The notes beneath the pieces are model-generated. The model did not search any database. It was not told the origin of the DNA and worked only from the letters and a program-made list of their open reading frames with translations. A stretch of DNA of 64,000 nucleotides from assembly GCF_014493765.1 (NCBI RefSeq), contig NZ_JACTVJ010000005.1, positions 62,001 through 126,000 of the forward strand, read 5' to 3'. The stretch comes from Streptomyces polyasparticus (GTDB taxonomy: Bacteria > Actinomycetota > Actinomycetes > Streptomycetales > Streptomycetaceae). A program made the translations under genes and the position numbers. Shown in pieces: positions 17,071 through 24,624 of the stretch; position 1 is the stretch's first letter, and every line of letters begins with the position of its first letter.

Positions 17071-17110
17071 CGGAGGTCGTCGCGAGGAGGCGGAGGTCGT
17101 CGCGAGGAGG
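17071..17110. repeat. Perfect 20-bp tandem duplication in the permease-PfkB gap
   Basis: The unit CGGAGGTCGTCGCGAGGAGG occurs twice without a break (17071-17090, 17091-17110) in the 86-bp space between the permease stop and the PfkB start. It may be a recent slippage event that lengthened the intercistronic gap. Confidence 0.9.
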
Positions 17111-17124
17111 CGGTGGAAAAGGGG

Positions 17125-18009
17125 TCAGCCCTTGAGGCCGCTGGTGGTGAGGGACCGGATGAAGGTCTTCTGCGCGGCGAGGAAGGCGAGCAGCACCGGC
17201 AGGACGGTGATCACGTTCCCGGCCATCACCGCGGACCAGCGGGTGTGGTGCTGTCCCTGGAAGGTGGTCAGGCCCAGCTGCAGCGTGTACTGGGTGTCGT
17301 GATTGATCGCGATCAGCGGCCAGGACAGGTCGTTCCAGGTGGTCAGGAAGGTCAGCACGGCGACGGTGGCGAGCGCGGGACGGGCGAGGGGCAGCACGAC
17401 CGACCAGAGCACGCGCAGCCGCGAACACCCGTCCATCCAGGCGGCTTCCTCCAGTTCACGCGGCAGCGAGAGGAAGAACTGCCGCAGCAGGAACACCGCG
17501 AACGGGGTCACGAGCGAGGGCACGATCAGCGCGCCGAGGGTGTCGATGAGTCCTAGCTGTTTCATCACCAGGAAGGTCGGGATCATCGTCAGCTGGAAGG
17601 GCACGGCCATCGTGGCCAGCATCAGGACGAGCAGCACCCGGGAGCCGCCGAACCGCATCCTGGCGAAGGCGTATCCGCCGAGCGCGCCGAAGACGAGGTT
17701 CGAGACGACGGCGACCCCGGAGACGATCAGGGAGTTGAGCAGCCAGCGCGGGAACATCGCGTTGCCGAGCACATAGCGGTAGCCGCCGAGGTCGAGATCG
17801 GAGGGCCACAGGGCGGGCGGGAAGCGGTTGATCTCGGCGTCGCTCATCACCGAGGTGACCAGCAGCCACAGGAGCGGCAGCGCGAACAGGGCGGCGAGCG
17901 GGGCGAGCAGCAAGTGCCAGGCGCTGAACGGCAGTCGGACACGGCGGGGCCTGACCACGGCCTCGGCGGCCGGGGTGCGGGTGGCCTCCGGCAGGGCGGT
18001 GAGGGTCAT
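17125..18009 (-). CDS. Carbohydrate ABC transporter permease (MalG type, second importer)
   Basis: A 294-residue membrane permease with the EAA loop 'EEAAWMDGCSRLRVLWSVVLP' and a first helix WHLLLAPLAALFALPLLWLLV. ATG 18009 overlaps the TGA of the previous permease gene by 4 bp (ATGA). It works with that permease and the Tat lipoprotein of the same operon. Confidence 0.9.
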   Translation of the reverse strand: MTLTALPEATRTPAAEAVVRPRRVRLPFSAWHLLLAPLAALFALPLLWLLVTSVMSDAEINRFPPALWPSDLDLGGYRYVLGNAMFPRWLLNSLIVSGVAVVSNLVFGALGGYAFARMRFGGSRVLLVLMLATMAVPFQLTMIPTFLVMKQLGLIDTLGALIVPSLVTPFAVFLLRQFFLSLPRELEEAAWMDGCSRLRVLWSVVLPLARPALATVAVLTFLTTWNDLSWPLIAINHDTQYTLQLGLTTFQGQHHTRWSAVMAGNVITVLPVLLAFLAAQKTFIRSLTTSGLKG

Positions 18010-18959
18010 CGGGCGGCTGCTTCCGTACGGGCACGGCCGCGGGCGATCCGCAGCAGCGCGGCCATCACGAACAGGGCCAGGGCGAGGACATAGGCCGCGG
18101 CGGCTCCGTATCCGGCGGTGAAGTTCTTGAACGCCTGCTCCCAGATGAAGTAGACGATCACCGTGGTGGAGCCGAGCGGACCGCCCTTGGTGGTCACGTA
18201 CACGAGGTCGAAGACCTGCAGTGCCTGGATGGTCTGCCACAGCACGAGGAACACACTGACCGGGGCGAGCGCGGGCAGGGTGACATGGCGCAGGAGGTGC
18301 CGGCGGCGGGCGCCGTCCAGGCGGGCCGCCTCGGTCAGCTCCTGCGGTACGTCCTGCAGCGCGGCCAGATAGACGACGGTGCACAGACCGGTGCCGCTCC
18401 ACAGCGTGATGGCGACCAGGACGTACAGGGCCTGCGACGGATCGGTGAGGAAGCCCTGTGCGGAGACGCCGAGGCGGTGCAGGACCGAGTTGGCGGCGCC
18501 GAACTGGGGGTCGAGGACGAAGGAGAACAGCACGCCCTGCGCGGTGGCCGAGACGACGAACGGGACGAAGAACAGAGTGCGGTACAGGCCGACGAAGCGG
18601 ATGCGCCGGTTGAGGACCAGGGCGAGGGCGAGACCGGCCACGATGCTCAGGGGCACGTACAGAAGGGTGTAGACGAGCGTGTTCCGTACGGCCTCGTGGA
18701 AGTGCGGGTCCTGGGCCAGGGCGCGGTAGTTGTCCAGGCCCACCCAGCGGCTGGGGGTGACCAGGTCGCTGGCGCGGAAGGACAGCAGGAGCGACCAGAT
18801 CACGGGGACGACGCTCAGGCCGAGGATGACGAGGACGGCCGGTGAGACGAACGCCCACGCGGTGGCGGACTCGGTGCGCCGGCGCCGGCGCAGGGTGCGC
18901 TTGCGGCGGGGGTCCGTGCGGTCGGGTGGCAGGGTCAGGGGGGTGGGAAGTCGCGGCAT
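18006..18959 (-). CDS. Carbohydrate ABC transporter permease (MalF type, second importer)
   Basis: A 317-residue permease with a very basic cytoplasmic tail (DRTDPRRKRTLRRRRRTE), then 'AWAFVSPAVLVILGLSVVPV' as first helix and an EAA-like loop 'TEAARLDGARRRHLLRHVTLP'. It follows the binding-protein gene by 9 bp and overlaps the next permease gene by 4 bp, which makes one tight transport unit. Confidence 0.9.
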   Translation of the reverse strand: MPRLPTPLTLPPDRTDPRRKRTLRRRRRTESATAWAFVSPAVLVILGLSVVPVIWSLLLSFRASDLVTPSRWVGLDNYRALAQDPHFHEAVRNTLVYTLLYVPLSIVAGLALALVLNRRIRFVGLYRTLFFVPFVVSATAQGVLFSFVLDPQFGAANSVLHRLGVSAQGFLTDPSQALYVLVAITLWSGTGLCTVVYLAALQDVPQELTEAARLDGARRRHLLRHVTLPALAPVSVFLVLWQTIQALQVFDLVYVTTKGGPLGSTTVIVYFIWEQAFKNFTAGYGAAAAYVLALALFVMAALLRIARGRARTEAAAR

Positions 18960-18968
18960 GTCGGGTCC

Positions 18969-20264
18969 TCAGCGCGGTATCAGGAGGGCGGCGTCGGCCT
19001 GTTCGGCGCAGGTGCGGATCGCCGCCGCGGGCGTGGCGCGGCCGAGCAGCACGGAGACGATGGCCTCGCCGAGGGCCTGGGAGATCCGGGGGTACGCGGG
19101 GTGCACCGGACGCACCCGCGCCGAGGTCAGGGCCTCGGTGAACACGGGCATGCCCGGGGTGCCGGTGGCGTGCGCGTGCCAGGCCGGGCTCTCCTCGCTG
19201 CCCCGGCTGAGCGGCAGGCTGCCGGCCTCCACGTCCCAACGGCTGTCCTGGGCGGGCTGGGTGAGCCAGGTGACGAAGGTGCGGGCGGCCTTCGCGCGGG
19301 CCTCGCCGTTGTCGAAGACCGTCCAGGTGTCGGGCCCGGAGATGGTGACCGGATCGCCGCCGAAGGTGGGCAGCGGCACCACGTGGTAGTCGAGCTTCGC
19401 CTGGGTGATGTCCGGCAGCTGCCACGGTCCCGTGGGCACCATGGCCATCCGGCCGGACAGGAACACCTTGTACATCTGCTCGCTGCCCGGCTTCGGATCC
19501 ACGTAGACGCTCCGGTCGCGCACCAGGTCCCGTACGACGTCGAGGGCCCGTACGCCTTCCTCGGCGAAGCCGATGTGCTTGCCGTCCGCGGCGATCACCT
19601 CGCCGCCCGCGCCCCAGATCAGGGGCCACAGGCGCCACACCGTGTCCTCGTCGCCGGTGCCGGGCCAGCCGGTGCCGAAGCGGCCCTTGCCGGGGTCGGT
19701 GAAACGGCGGGCGAGGTCGGTGAACTCGGCCCAGGTCCAGCCGGGTTCGGGCAGGTCGATGCCGGCCTCGGCGAACAGCTTCTTGTTGCAGACCATGGCC
19801 AGGCAGTCGACCATCGCCGGCACCGCCCTGACCCGGCCGTTGACGGTGACGGCGTCGCGGGCCGAGGGCCAGTAGCTGTTCCAGGGCGTGGGGCCCTTTC
19901 GTACGTGCTCGGTGAGGTCGACGACCTGCGGGCTGCGCGCGATGCCGGCCAGATCGGAGCCGAAGATGAACGCCACGTCCGGATAAGCACCGGAGGCGAG
20001 CGCCGCGGTCACCTTCTGCAGCATGGCGTCGGCGAGGACGCCGCCGCCCAGGTCGACCCGGATGTCCGGGTGGGCCCGGTGGAAGTCGGCGACCAGGCTC
20101 TTGATCACCTTCAGGGCGGTGTCCGTCTGGCCGTGCCAGAGCTGGATGGTGACGCGGCCGTCGGCGCCGACCCCGTCGGGCGCCCCGCCGGCACAGCCGG
20201 CGAGGGCGCCCGCGAGGGCCGCGGCGGAACCGGCGCGCAGCACGCTGCGGCGGGACGGGCTCAT
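18969..20264 (-). CDS. Tat-exported solute-binding lipoprotein (second importer)
   Basis: A 431-residue family-1 solute-binding protein. The leader has the twin-arginine motif SRRSVLRAG and the lipobox LAGC (Cys24), so it should be exported folded and then lipid-anchored. The mature part has the usual features: VTIQLWHGQTDTALKVIKSLVADF, TWAEFTDLARRFTDPGKGRFG and GPDTWTVFDNGEARAKAARTFVTWL. It binds a sugar for the two permeases that follow. Its ATG overlaps the stop of the GH114 gene by one base, linking it physically to extracellular polygalactosaminide cleavage. Confidence 0.9.
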   Translation of the reverse strand: MSPSRRSVLRAGSAAALAGALAGCAGGAPDGVGADGRVTIQLWHGQTDTALKVIKSLVADFHRAHPDIRVDLGGGVLADAMLQKVTAALASGAYPDVAFIFGSDLAGIARSPQVVDLTEHVRKGPTPWNSYWPSARDAVTVNGRVRAVPAMVDCLAMVCNKKLFAEAGIDLPEPGWTWAEFTDLARRFTDPGKGRFGTGWPGTGDEDTVWRLWPLIWGAGGEVIAADGKHIGFAEEGVRALDVVRDLVRDRSVYVDPKPGSEQMYKVFLSGRMAMVPTGPWQLPDITQAKLDYHVVPLPTFGGDPVTISGPDTWTVFDNGEARAKAARTFVTWLTQPAQDSRWDVEAGSLPLSRGSEESPAWHAHATGTPGMPVFTEALTSARVRPVHPAYPRISQALGEAIVSVLLGRATPAAAIRTCAEQADAALLIPR

Positions 20265-21097
20265 CAGCAGGTCCGGCGCAGATATCCGCTGCTGCCCACC
20301 GGAGAGACGTCCACGTCACGGCGGACGATGCTCAGCTCGTCGCCCCAGCCTGCGCAGGCCTTGCGCATCCCGGTCGCGGTGTACTCGACCACGACCACGT
20401 GGTTGCCGTATTCGGCGGTGAAGACATCGCACTCGTTGTACGCGCCGCACTCCTCCACCACCGCGAAGTCGAGGCCCGACTCCTTGCCCGCACCGGCCAG
20501 TTCGGCCGTGTTCTTCTGGGCGATGGCCAGGCCGGCCGCGTGCGCGCGGTCGGCGAGCAGGGCGATGAAGGCCTTCGCCTGGTTCGCCGTGAGGTGGTCG
20601 GGGAAGCGCGTGAACGTGTCGTAGTTGTCGGGCTCGACGGCCTGGAAGCCCTTGTCCGCGCATCCGTCGATCCAGCCGCCCACCTTGGCCGCGATCCGTT
20701 CGCGCTTGTCGGCGGTGCGGATGTCGAGGACGGCCTCGCCCCAGTCGCCGTCGTAGACGATCTCTCCGTCGCCGTCGCGCAGGAGCAGATCGTCCTCCCA
20801 CTCCCCCTCGGCACCGGGCTGGGCCTGGAAGGCGTTCACGTAGCAGATGTTGTACAGGCCGGGCGCCGGAGCGGCTTCGTGGTCGCGGCTGACCACCCGC
20901 ACTCCGGCGGGCGGGGTGTACGCGCCGCCGATCTGGTAGTCGAAGCCGGCGTGGGGCGGCGGCAGGGACACCGCGGCCGCTCCGGCCGAGGCCGTCGACG
21001 GCGCGAACAGCAGACAGGACGCGGCACCCGCCGCGAGGGCGGCGGTCGTCGCCAGGCTCTTGGCTTTGTTCTTGCTCAGCACACGCTCGAGGCTCAT
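20264..21097 (-). CDS. Secreted GH114 endo-alpha-1,4-polygalactosaminidase
   Basis: A 277-residue exported enzyme. The signal peptide (basic LSKNKAKS, Ala-rich core, cut near ASA-GAA) is followed by the GH114/TM1410 barrel: FDYQIGGAYTPPAGV, LYNICYVNAFQAQPGAE, VLDIRTADKRERIA, GFQAVEPDNYDTF and GLAIAQKNTAEL. The EPDNYD and AQKN strands are the conserved active-site edges. The founding activity of this family is cleavage of alpha-1,4-linked galactosamine polymers such as those in fungal galactosaminogalactan. It is the first gene of the second ABC operon. ATG 21097 is preceded by a GGAG box 7 nt away; an upstream ATG is less well placed. Confidence 0.82.
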   Translation of the reverse strand: MSLERVLSKNKAKSLATTAALAAGAASCLLFAPSTASAGAAAVSLPPPHAGFDYQIGGAYTPPAGVRVVSRDHEAAPAPGLYNICYVNAFQAQPGAEGEWEDDLLLRDGDGEIVYDGDWGEAVLDIRTADKRERIAAKVGGWIDGCADKGFQAVEPDNYDTFTRFPDHLTANQAKAFIALLADRAHAAGLAIAQKNTAELAGAGKESGLDFAVVEECGAYNECDVFTAEYGNHVVVVEYTATGMRKACAGWGDELSIVRRDVDVSPVGSSGYLRRTC

Positions 21098-21352
21098 CGC
21101 AGAGCTCCACATGTGGTGGGCACGTCCCCGCCTCGGACACGGAACGGTCCTGGCGACTCAGTCCGGGCTCGTGGCCGTGGCCACCTACCGGCTAGGCGTA
21201 CCTCTGTCGCCGAGGTTCGACATCGGCGTGCCAGGGAGTAAATCGAGCGCTGTCGGCCCTGTCAAGGGACGGAACTTGAGCGGAATCCCGCCAACTCGCG
21301 CAGAAGTGCGCACAGTCCATGCTCGTACGGTCGTGGCGGCGGCCGCCGGGGC

Positions 21353-21358
21353 TATGCT
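21353..21358 (+). promoter_or_regulatory. -10 box of a leaderless deoR transcript
   Basis: TATGCT (21353-21358) ends 6 nt before the GTG start at 21365, with no Shine-Dalgarno sequence between them. Such spacing puts the transcription start at or next to the start codon. This also supports the short GTG start chosen for the gene. Confidence 0.5.
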
Positions 21359-21364
21359 CACCGC

Positions 21365-22123
21365 GTGCTGAGAAGCGACCGCCACATGCGGATACTCGAG
21401 CAGGTCGCCACGCACGGCAGTGCGGACGTGAGCCGGCTCGCCCGGCTGCTCGGCGTCTCGCAGGCCACCGTGCGCAGGGACCTGCACCGGCTGAGCGAAC
21501 AGCGGCTCGTGGAGCGCACCCACGGCGGCGCGGTACGCGGCGGCATGAACCTCGAACTCCCGCTGCAGCACCGTCTGGAGCAGCGCTCCCCGCAGAAGCT
21601 GGCGATCGCGCGGGCCGCGGCCGGCCTCGTCCCCGAGGGCGCGGTCGTGGGGCTGACCGGCGGCAGCACGACCAGCGAGGTGGCCCGGCTGCTCGCCGAA
21701 CGCGGACCCGTCACGATCGTCACCAACGCGGTGAACATCGCCACGTCCGTGATGCCGTATCCCGAGGTCACGCTGATCGTGATCGGCGGGACCGCGCGCA
21801 GGGAGAGCTACGAACTGGTGGGCCCCATCGCCGAGAAGACCCTCGCCGACCACCACACCGACCTCGCCTTCCTCGGCGTGGACGGCATCAGCGCGGCCCA
21901 CGGCTGCACCACCCACGACCAGTTGGAGGCGGCCACCGACCGTGCGTTCGCCCGGCACACGGGCAGCACGGTGGTGGTCGCGGAGCACACCAAGCTCGGC
22001 CGCACCACCTTCGCGAAGATCTGCCCGCTGTCCGCCGTGCACACCCTGATCACCGATCCGGGCGCGCCCGAGGAGGAGCTGACGGCGGTGCGGGCGGCGG
22101 GGGTGCGGGTCACGGTGGTGTGA
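21365..22123 (+). CDS. DeoR/GlpR family transcriptional regulator
   Basis: A 252-residue sugar-phosphate-responsive repressor. The N-terminal DeoR helix-turn-helix reads 'VSRLARLLGVSQATVRRDLHRL' with the following wing LVERTHGGAV. The C-terminal DeoRC sensor domain carries GLTGGSTTSEVARLL, VTIVTNAVNIAT and DLAFLGVDGIS, the phosphosugar-binding loops. It is divergent from the GH114/ABC operon across a 267-bp gap. Because the family senses phosphorylated sugars, and a PfkB kinase sits in that operon, it probably responds to the kinase product. Confidence 0.9.
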   Translation: MLRSDRHMRILEQVATHGSADVSRLARLLGVSQATVRRDLHRLSEQRLVERTHGGAVRGGMNLELPLQHRLEQRSPQKLAIARAAAGLVPEGAVVGLTGGSTTSEVARLLAERGPVTIVTNAVNIATSVMPYPEVTLIVIGGTARRESYELVGPIAEKTLADHHTDLAFLGVDGISAAHGCTTHDQLEAATDRAFARHTGSTVVVAEHTKLGRTTFAKICPLSAVHTLITDPGAPEEELTAVRAAGVRVTVV

Positions 22124-22124
22124 G

Positions 22125-22164
22125 GCGGTGGGCGGTTGCCGGCGCATGCCGCACCGCCCACCGC
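22125..22164. terminator. Bidirectional hairpin between deoR and the beta-propeller gene
   Basis: 12-bp perfect arms (22125-22136 and 22153-22164, 16-nt loop) lie directly after the DeoR stop and just before the convergent stop of the next gene. Confidence 0.65.
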
Positions 22165-22169
22165 TCAAC

Positions 22170-23159
22170 TCAGCCGCGGGCCAGGGCGATCGATCCGGCG
22201 AGCCGGTCCCCCGCCTCGTAGATCATGTACGGCACCCCGCCGTCCGTGCCGAAGCAGGGCGCGGCGGCCCGGCCGCTCTCCGGGGCGGCGGACGAGGAGT
22301 CGTAGAAGACGCCGAGGTGGTTGCGGCGGGAGAAGTCGTTGCCGACCTCGGTGATCAGGATGTTGCCGCCGCTGGCCTTGTCCGTGTGGTAGACGACGTA
22401 GGTGGAGCCGTTGCGCCACAGCAGATGCGCCCCCGACACATTGACCGCGCCGACGTCCGCGTGGTCGATCAGCGGCTCGGCGGCGAACTGCCAGTCCCGC
22501 CCGTCGGCCGACCAACCCCAGCCGATGTCACGGTGGTTGGTGGTGTCGTTGCGCATGAAGACCATGACGTAGCGGGCGCCACGGCTCGGCAGATCGTGCC
22601 GGAAGACACGCGCGTACGAGGCCTCGGTGGTGCCCGCCGGCAGCATCGCGGTGGTGAGCACGGTCTTGTCGTACGTGAAGTGGATGCCGTCCTTGGAGCG
22701 GGCGAGGCGCGTGGTGGTGTTCTCGCCGTGGAAGTAGAGCCACAGCTCGCGGTGGTCGGCGTTCCACATCACGTGCGGGGACGAGACATGGCTGACCTTG
22801 TAGTGCGGTGACCAGTCGTTCTTCACGATCGGGTTGGCCGCGTACTCCGTGTACGGGCCCTCGATCGAGTCCGCGTATGCGAGGCAGATGCCGCCGGGGG
22901 CGTCGTGCGGCGCGTAGTACAGGTAGTAACGGCCCAGCGGCGAGGTGAGCTTGTCGTACACGCCGCGTACGCACGGGAAGATGATCTCGCCCGTGGGGTT
23001 GTACGCGAGCTGGGAGGGGGTCAGCAGCGTGCGGACGTAGCGGTAGTCGGGGAAGCCCCCGGGTGCGGCGAGCGCGGGGCGGGCGCCGAGCGCGCCGAAG
23101 GCGAGTGCGGTGCCTCCGGTGACGGCGGTCTGCAGGAAGCGGCGGCGGTCGAATGACAT
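22170..23159 (-). CDS. Tat-exported five-bladed beta-propeller, GH43/sialidase-like protein
   Basis: A 329-residue exported protein. The leader MSFDRRRFLQTAVTGG has a twin-arginine motif and is cut near ALA-APGG. The rest shows repeated propeller strands with GH43/GH32-like features: YYLYYAPHDAPGGICLAYADSIEGPY, HVSSPHVMWNADHRELWLYFHG, YVMVFMRNDT, DIGWGWSADGRDWQF and GSTYVVYHTD. These are typical of 'glycosyl hydrolase-like' proteins acting on poly- or oligosaccharides; the exact catalytic residues and substrate are unclear. It lies 140 bp behind the LacI gene in the same direction and is probably controlled by it. ATG 23159 has an AAGGAG box. Confidence 0.7.
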   Translation of the reverse strand: MSFDRRRFLQTAVTGGTALAFGALGARPALAAPGGFPDYRYVRTLLTPSQLAYNPTGEIIFPCVRGVYDKLTSPLGRYYLYYAPHDAPGGICLAYADSIEGPYTEYAANPIVKNDWSPHYKVSHVSSPHVMWNADHRELWLYFHGENTTTRLARSKDGIHFTYDKTVLTTAMLPAGTTEASYARVFRHDLPSRGARYVMVFMRNDTTNHRDIGWGWSADGRDWQFAAEPLIDHADVGAVNVSGAHLLWRNGSTYVVYHTDKASGGNILITEVGNDFSRRNHLGVFYDSSSAAPESGRAAAPCFGTDGGVPYMIYEAGDRLAGSIALARG

Positions 23160-23299
23160 GAGGTGCGGCTCCTTCGTGAGGTGGGGCGGGTGGACGGACC
23201 GAGGCGGGTGGCGGATCGGCCCGGACGGATCGGCTCGGGGCATGCGGGCACGCCACAGCGCACGCGCTGCGTGGAGAGGGGACGGAGGAAGCGGCTCGC

Positions 23300-24364
23300 T
23301 TACGGGTGCGGGGCCGGCCCCGCCGTTCGTCCCGGCCTGAACTCGCAGGGCACGAGCGGCGAGCAGTCGGCGGCGCCCGCGGTCAGCAGAGCCGTGAGCG
23401 TGCGGACGGCGGCCGCTCCCAGCTCGGCCTTGGGGACGTCGAATCCGGTCGGTTCGGGCAGGTGGGCCAGGTCGGCGGGCGGTGCGCCGAGCAGCGCGAG
23501 CGAGAGATCCGCGGGTGCGGTGAGTCCGGCGTCCTCCACGGCGGTGAGCAGCGCCCGCCAGGCGGCGCAGGTGTCGGTCTCCTCGGCCACGAACGCACGG
23601 ACCCCCGCAGCCAGTTGGGACCGCACCCACTCGCCGGTGATCTCCGCCGCGGGGTCGGCGGCGCGGACCACCTCACCGGTCAGACCCGTCTGTGCGAGCG
23701 CGCCGCGGAAGCCGCGCTCGCGATCGGTGGAGGCAAGCGCTTCGTCGGTCTCGCACACCAGGACCACGTGCCGGTGCCCGAGTGCCGCGAGCCTTCGTAC
23801 GACCTCGGCGGTGGCCTCTGCGTAGTCGGCGCCGACCCAGGCGAGCGAGTCGAGTTCGTCGCGGCGGCCGATGTGCACGGCGGGATAGCCCTGTTCGACG
23901 AGGCGGCGCAGCTCGTCCGCGGGCACGTGCCGGCCGAGGAACAGACACCCGTCGGCGAGCCGCACCCGGTCGAGCGCGTCCGCGCGGCCGGCCCGGGCGG
24001 GTGCGGAGCTGGAGCCGGTGAAGAGGACGAGGTCGTAGCCGCGCGCGACGGCCTCCTGCTCCACGCCGACCAGGATCGGGTAGTAGGAGTGCGCCACATC
24101 CGTCGGGAACGTGGCGGTGAAGCTGAACACACCGAGCAGGTCGTTGCGGGCGGCGGCCAGGCGCTGCGCGGCCGGGTCGGGTGCGTAGCCCAGCTGCCGT
24201 GCCGCCTGGAGCACCCGCGCCCGGGTGTCCGGGTGGAGGGCGATGCCCTGCTTGTTGCCGCTGAGCACCAGCGACACGGTGGTCTGCGAGACGCCGGCGA
24301 GCCGGGCGACCTCCGCCTGGCGCGGACGCCCCCGGCGGGCCTTCGGCAACCGGATCTCGGCCAT
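23300..24364 (-). CDS. LacI-family transcriptional repressor
   Basis: A 354-residue repressor. The N-terminal HTH (AEVARLAGVSQTTVSLVLSG, with the usual QTTVS recognition helix) is followed by the hinge helix DPAAQRLA and a periplasmic-binding-protein-like sensor domain (NDLLGVFSFTATFP, DGCLFLGRHVPADELRRL, YPAVHIGRRDELDSLAWVGAD). It binds a sugar or sugar derivative and releases DNA. A perfect 18-bp palindrome 14 bp upstream of its start is the likely autoregulatory operator. It should also control the exported beta-propeller gene downstream. Confidence 0.92.
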   Translation of the reverse strand: MAEIRLPKARRGRPRQAEVARLAGVSQTTVSLVLSGNKQGIALHPDTRARVLQAARQLGYAPDPAAQRLAAARNDLLGVFSFTATFPTDVAHSYYPILVGVEQEAVARGYDLVLFTGSSSAPARAGRADALDRVRLADGCLFLGRHVPADELRRLVEQGYPAVHIGRRDELDSLAWVGADYAEATAEVVRRLAALGHRHVVLVCETDEALASTDRERGFRGALAQTGLTGEVVRAADPAAEITGEWVRSQLAAGVRAFVAEETDTCAAWRALLTAVEDAGLTAPADLSLALLGAPPADLAHLPEPTGFDVPKAELGAAAVRTLTALLTAGAADCSPLVPCEFRPGRTAGPAPHP

Positions 24365-24377
24365 GCTCGACTCCCCT

Positions 24378-24395
24378 GACTAATGCGCATTAGTC
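24378..24395. promoter_or_regulatory. LacI operator, perfect 18-bp palindrome
   Basis: GACTAATGCGCATTAGTC is perfectly symmetric with a central CG, the hallmark of LacI/GalR-family operators. It lies just upstream of the LacI gene in a GC-rich background. Confidence 0.85.
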
Positions 24396-24482
24396 CGCGG
24401 CGGCGAGCACCTTCGTCGTCGGCTGCCGCGGATGAGACCGAACCCTGCCGCCGTCGCGAAAGGACCGTCAAGGGGGCGGTGC

Positions 24483-24500
24483 AGCTAATGCCCGACTAAT
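24483..24500. promoter_or_regulatory. Second, degenerate LacI half-site pair
   Basis: AGCTAATGCCCGACTAAT carries the CTAATGC half (24484-24490) and the GACTAAT half (24494-24500) of the nearby palindrome, but both in the same orientation. About 105 bp separate it from the main operator, so it may be an auxiliary site used by DNA looping. It could also serve the divergent MFS gene. Confidence 0.4.
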
Positions 24501-24589
24501 AGTGCCCAGACACGATTCCCGCTGGTCGCGGCTGACTTGGCGCCCTTGCGGCGGCCCTCGTCGCCGCATGCGTGCACCGTGAAACGACC

Positions 24590-24618
24590 TTGCCTTCGGC
24601 AGGCGCGGCACCTAGGTT
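24590..24618 (+). promoter_or_regulatory. Promoter of a leaderless MFS transcript
   Basis: TTGCCT (24590-24595), a 17-bp spacer and TAGGTT (24613-24618) make a good vegetative promoter. The -10 ends 6 nt before ATG 24625 and no ribosome-binding site is present, so the message is probably leaderless. Confidence 0.55.
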
Positions 24619-24624
24619 CCCCGC

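Noticed and set aside
16088-20264. A missing ATPase gene as evidence of a broken importer
   Set aside because: Carbohydrate ABC operons of streptomycetes usually lack their own ATPase and share an MsiK-like subunit encoded elsewhere, so absence is normal.
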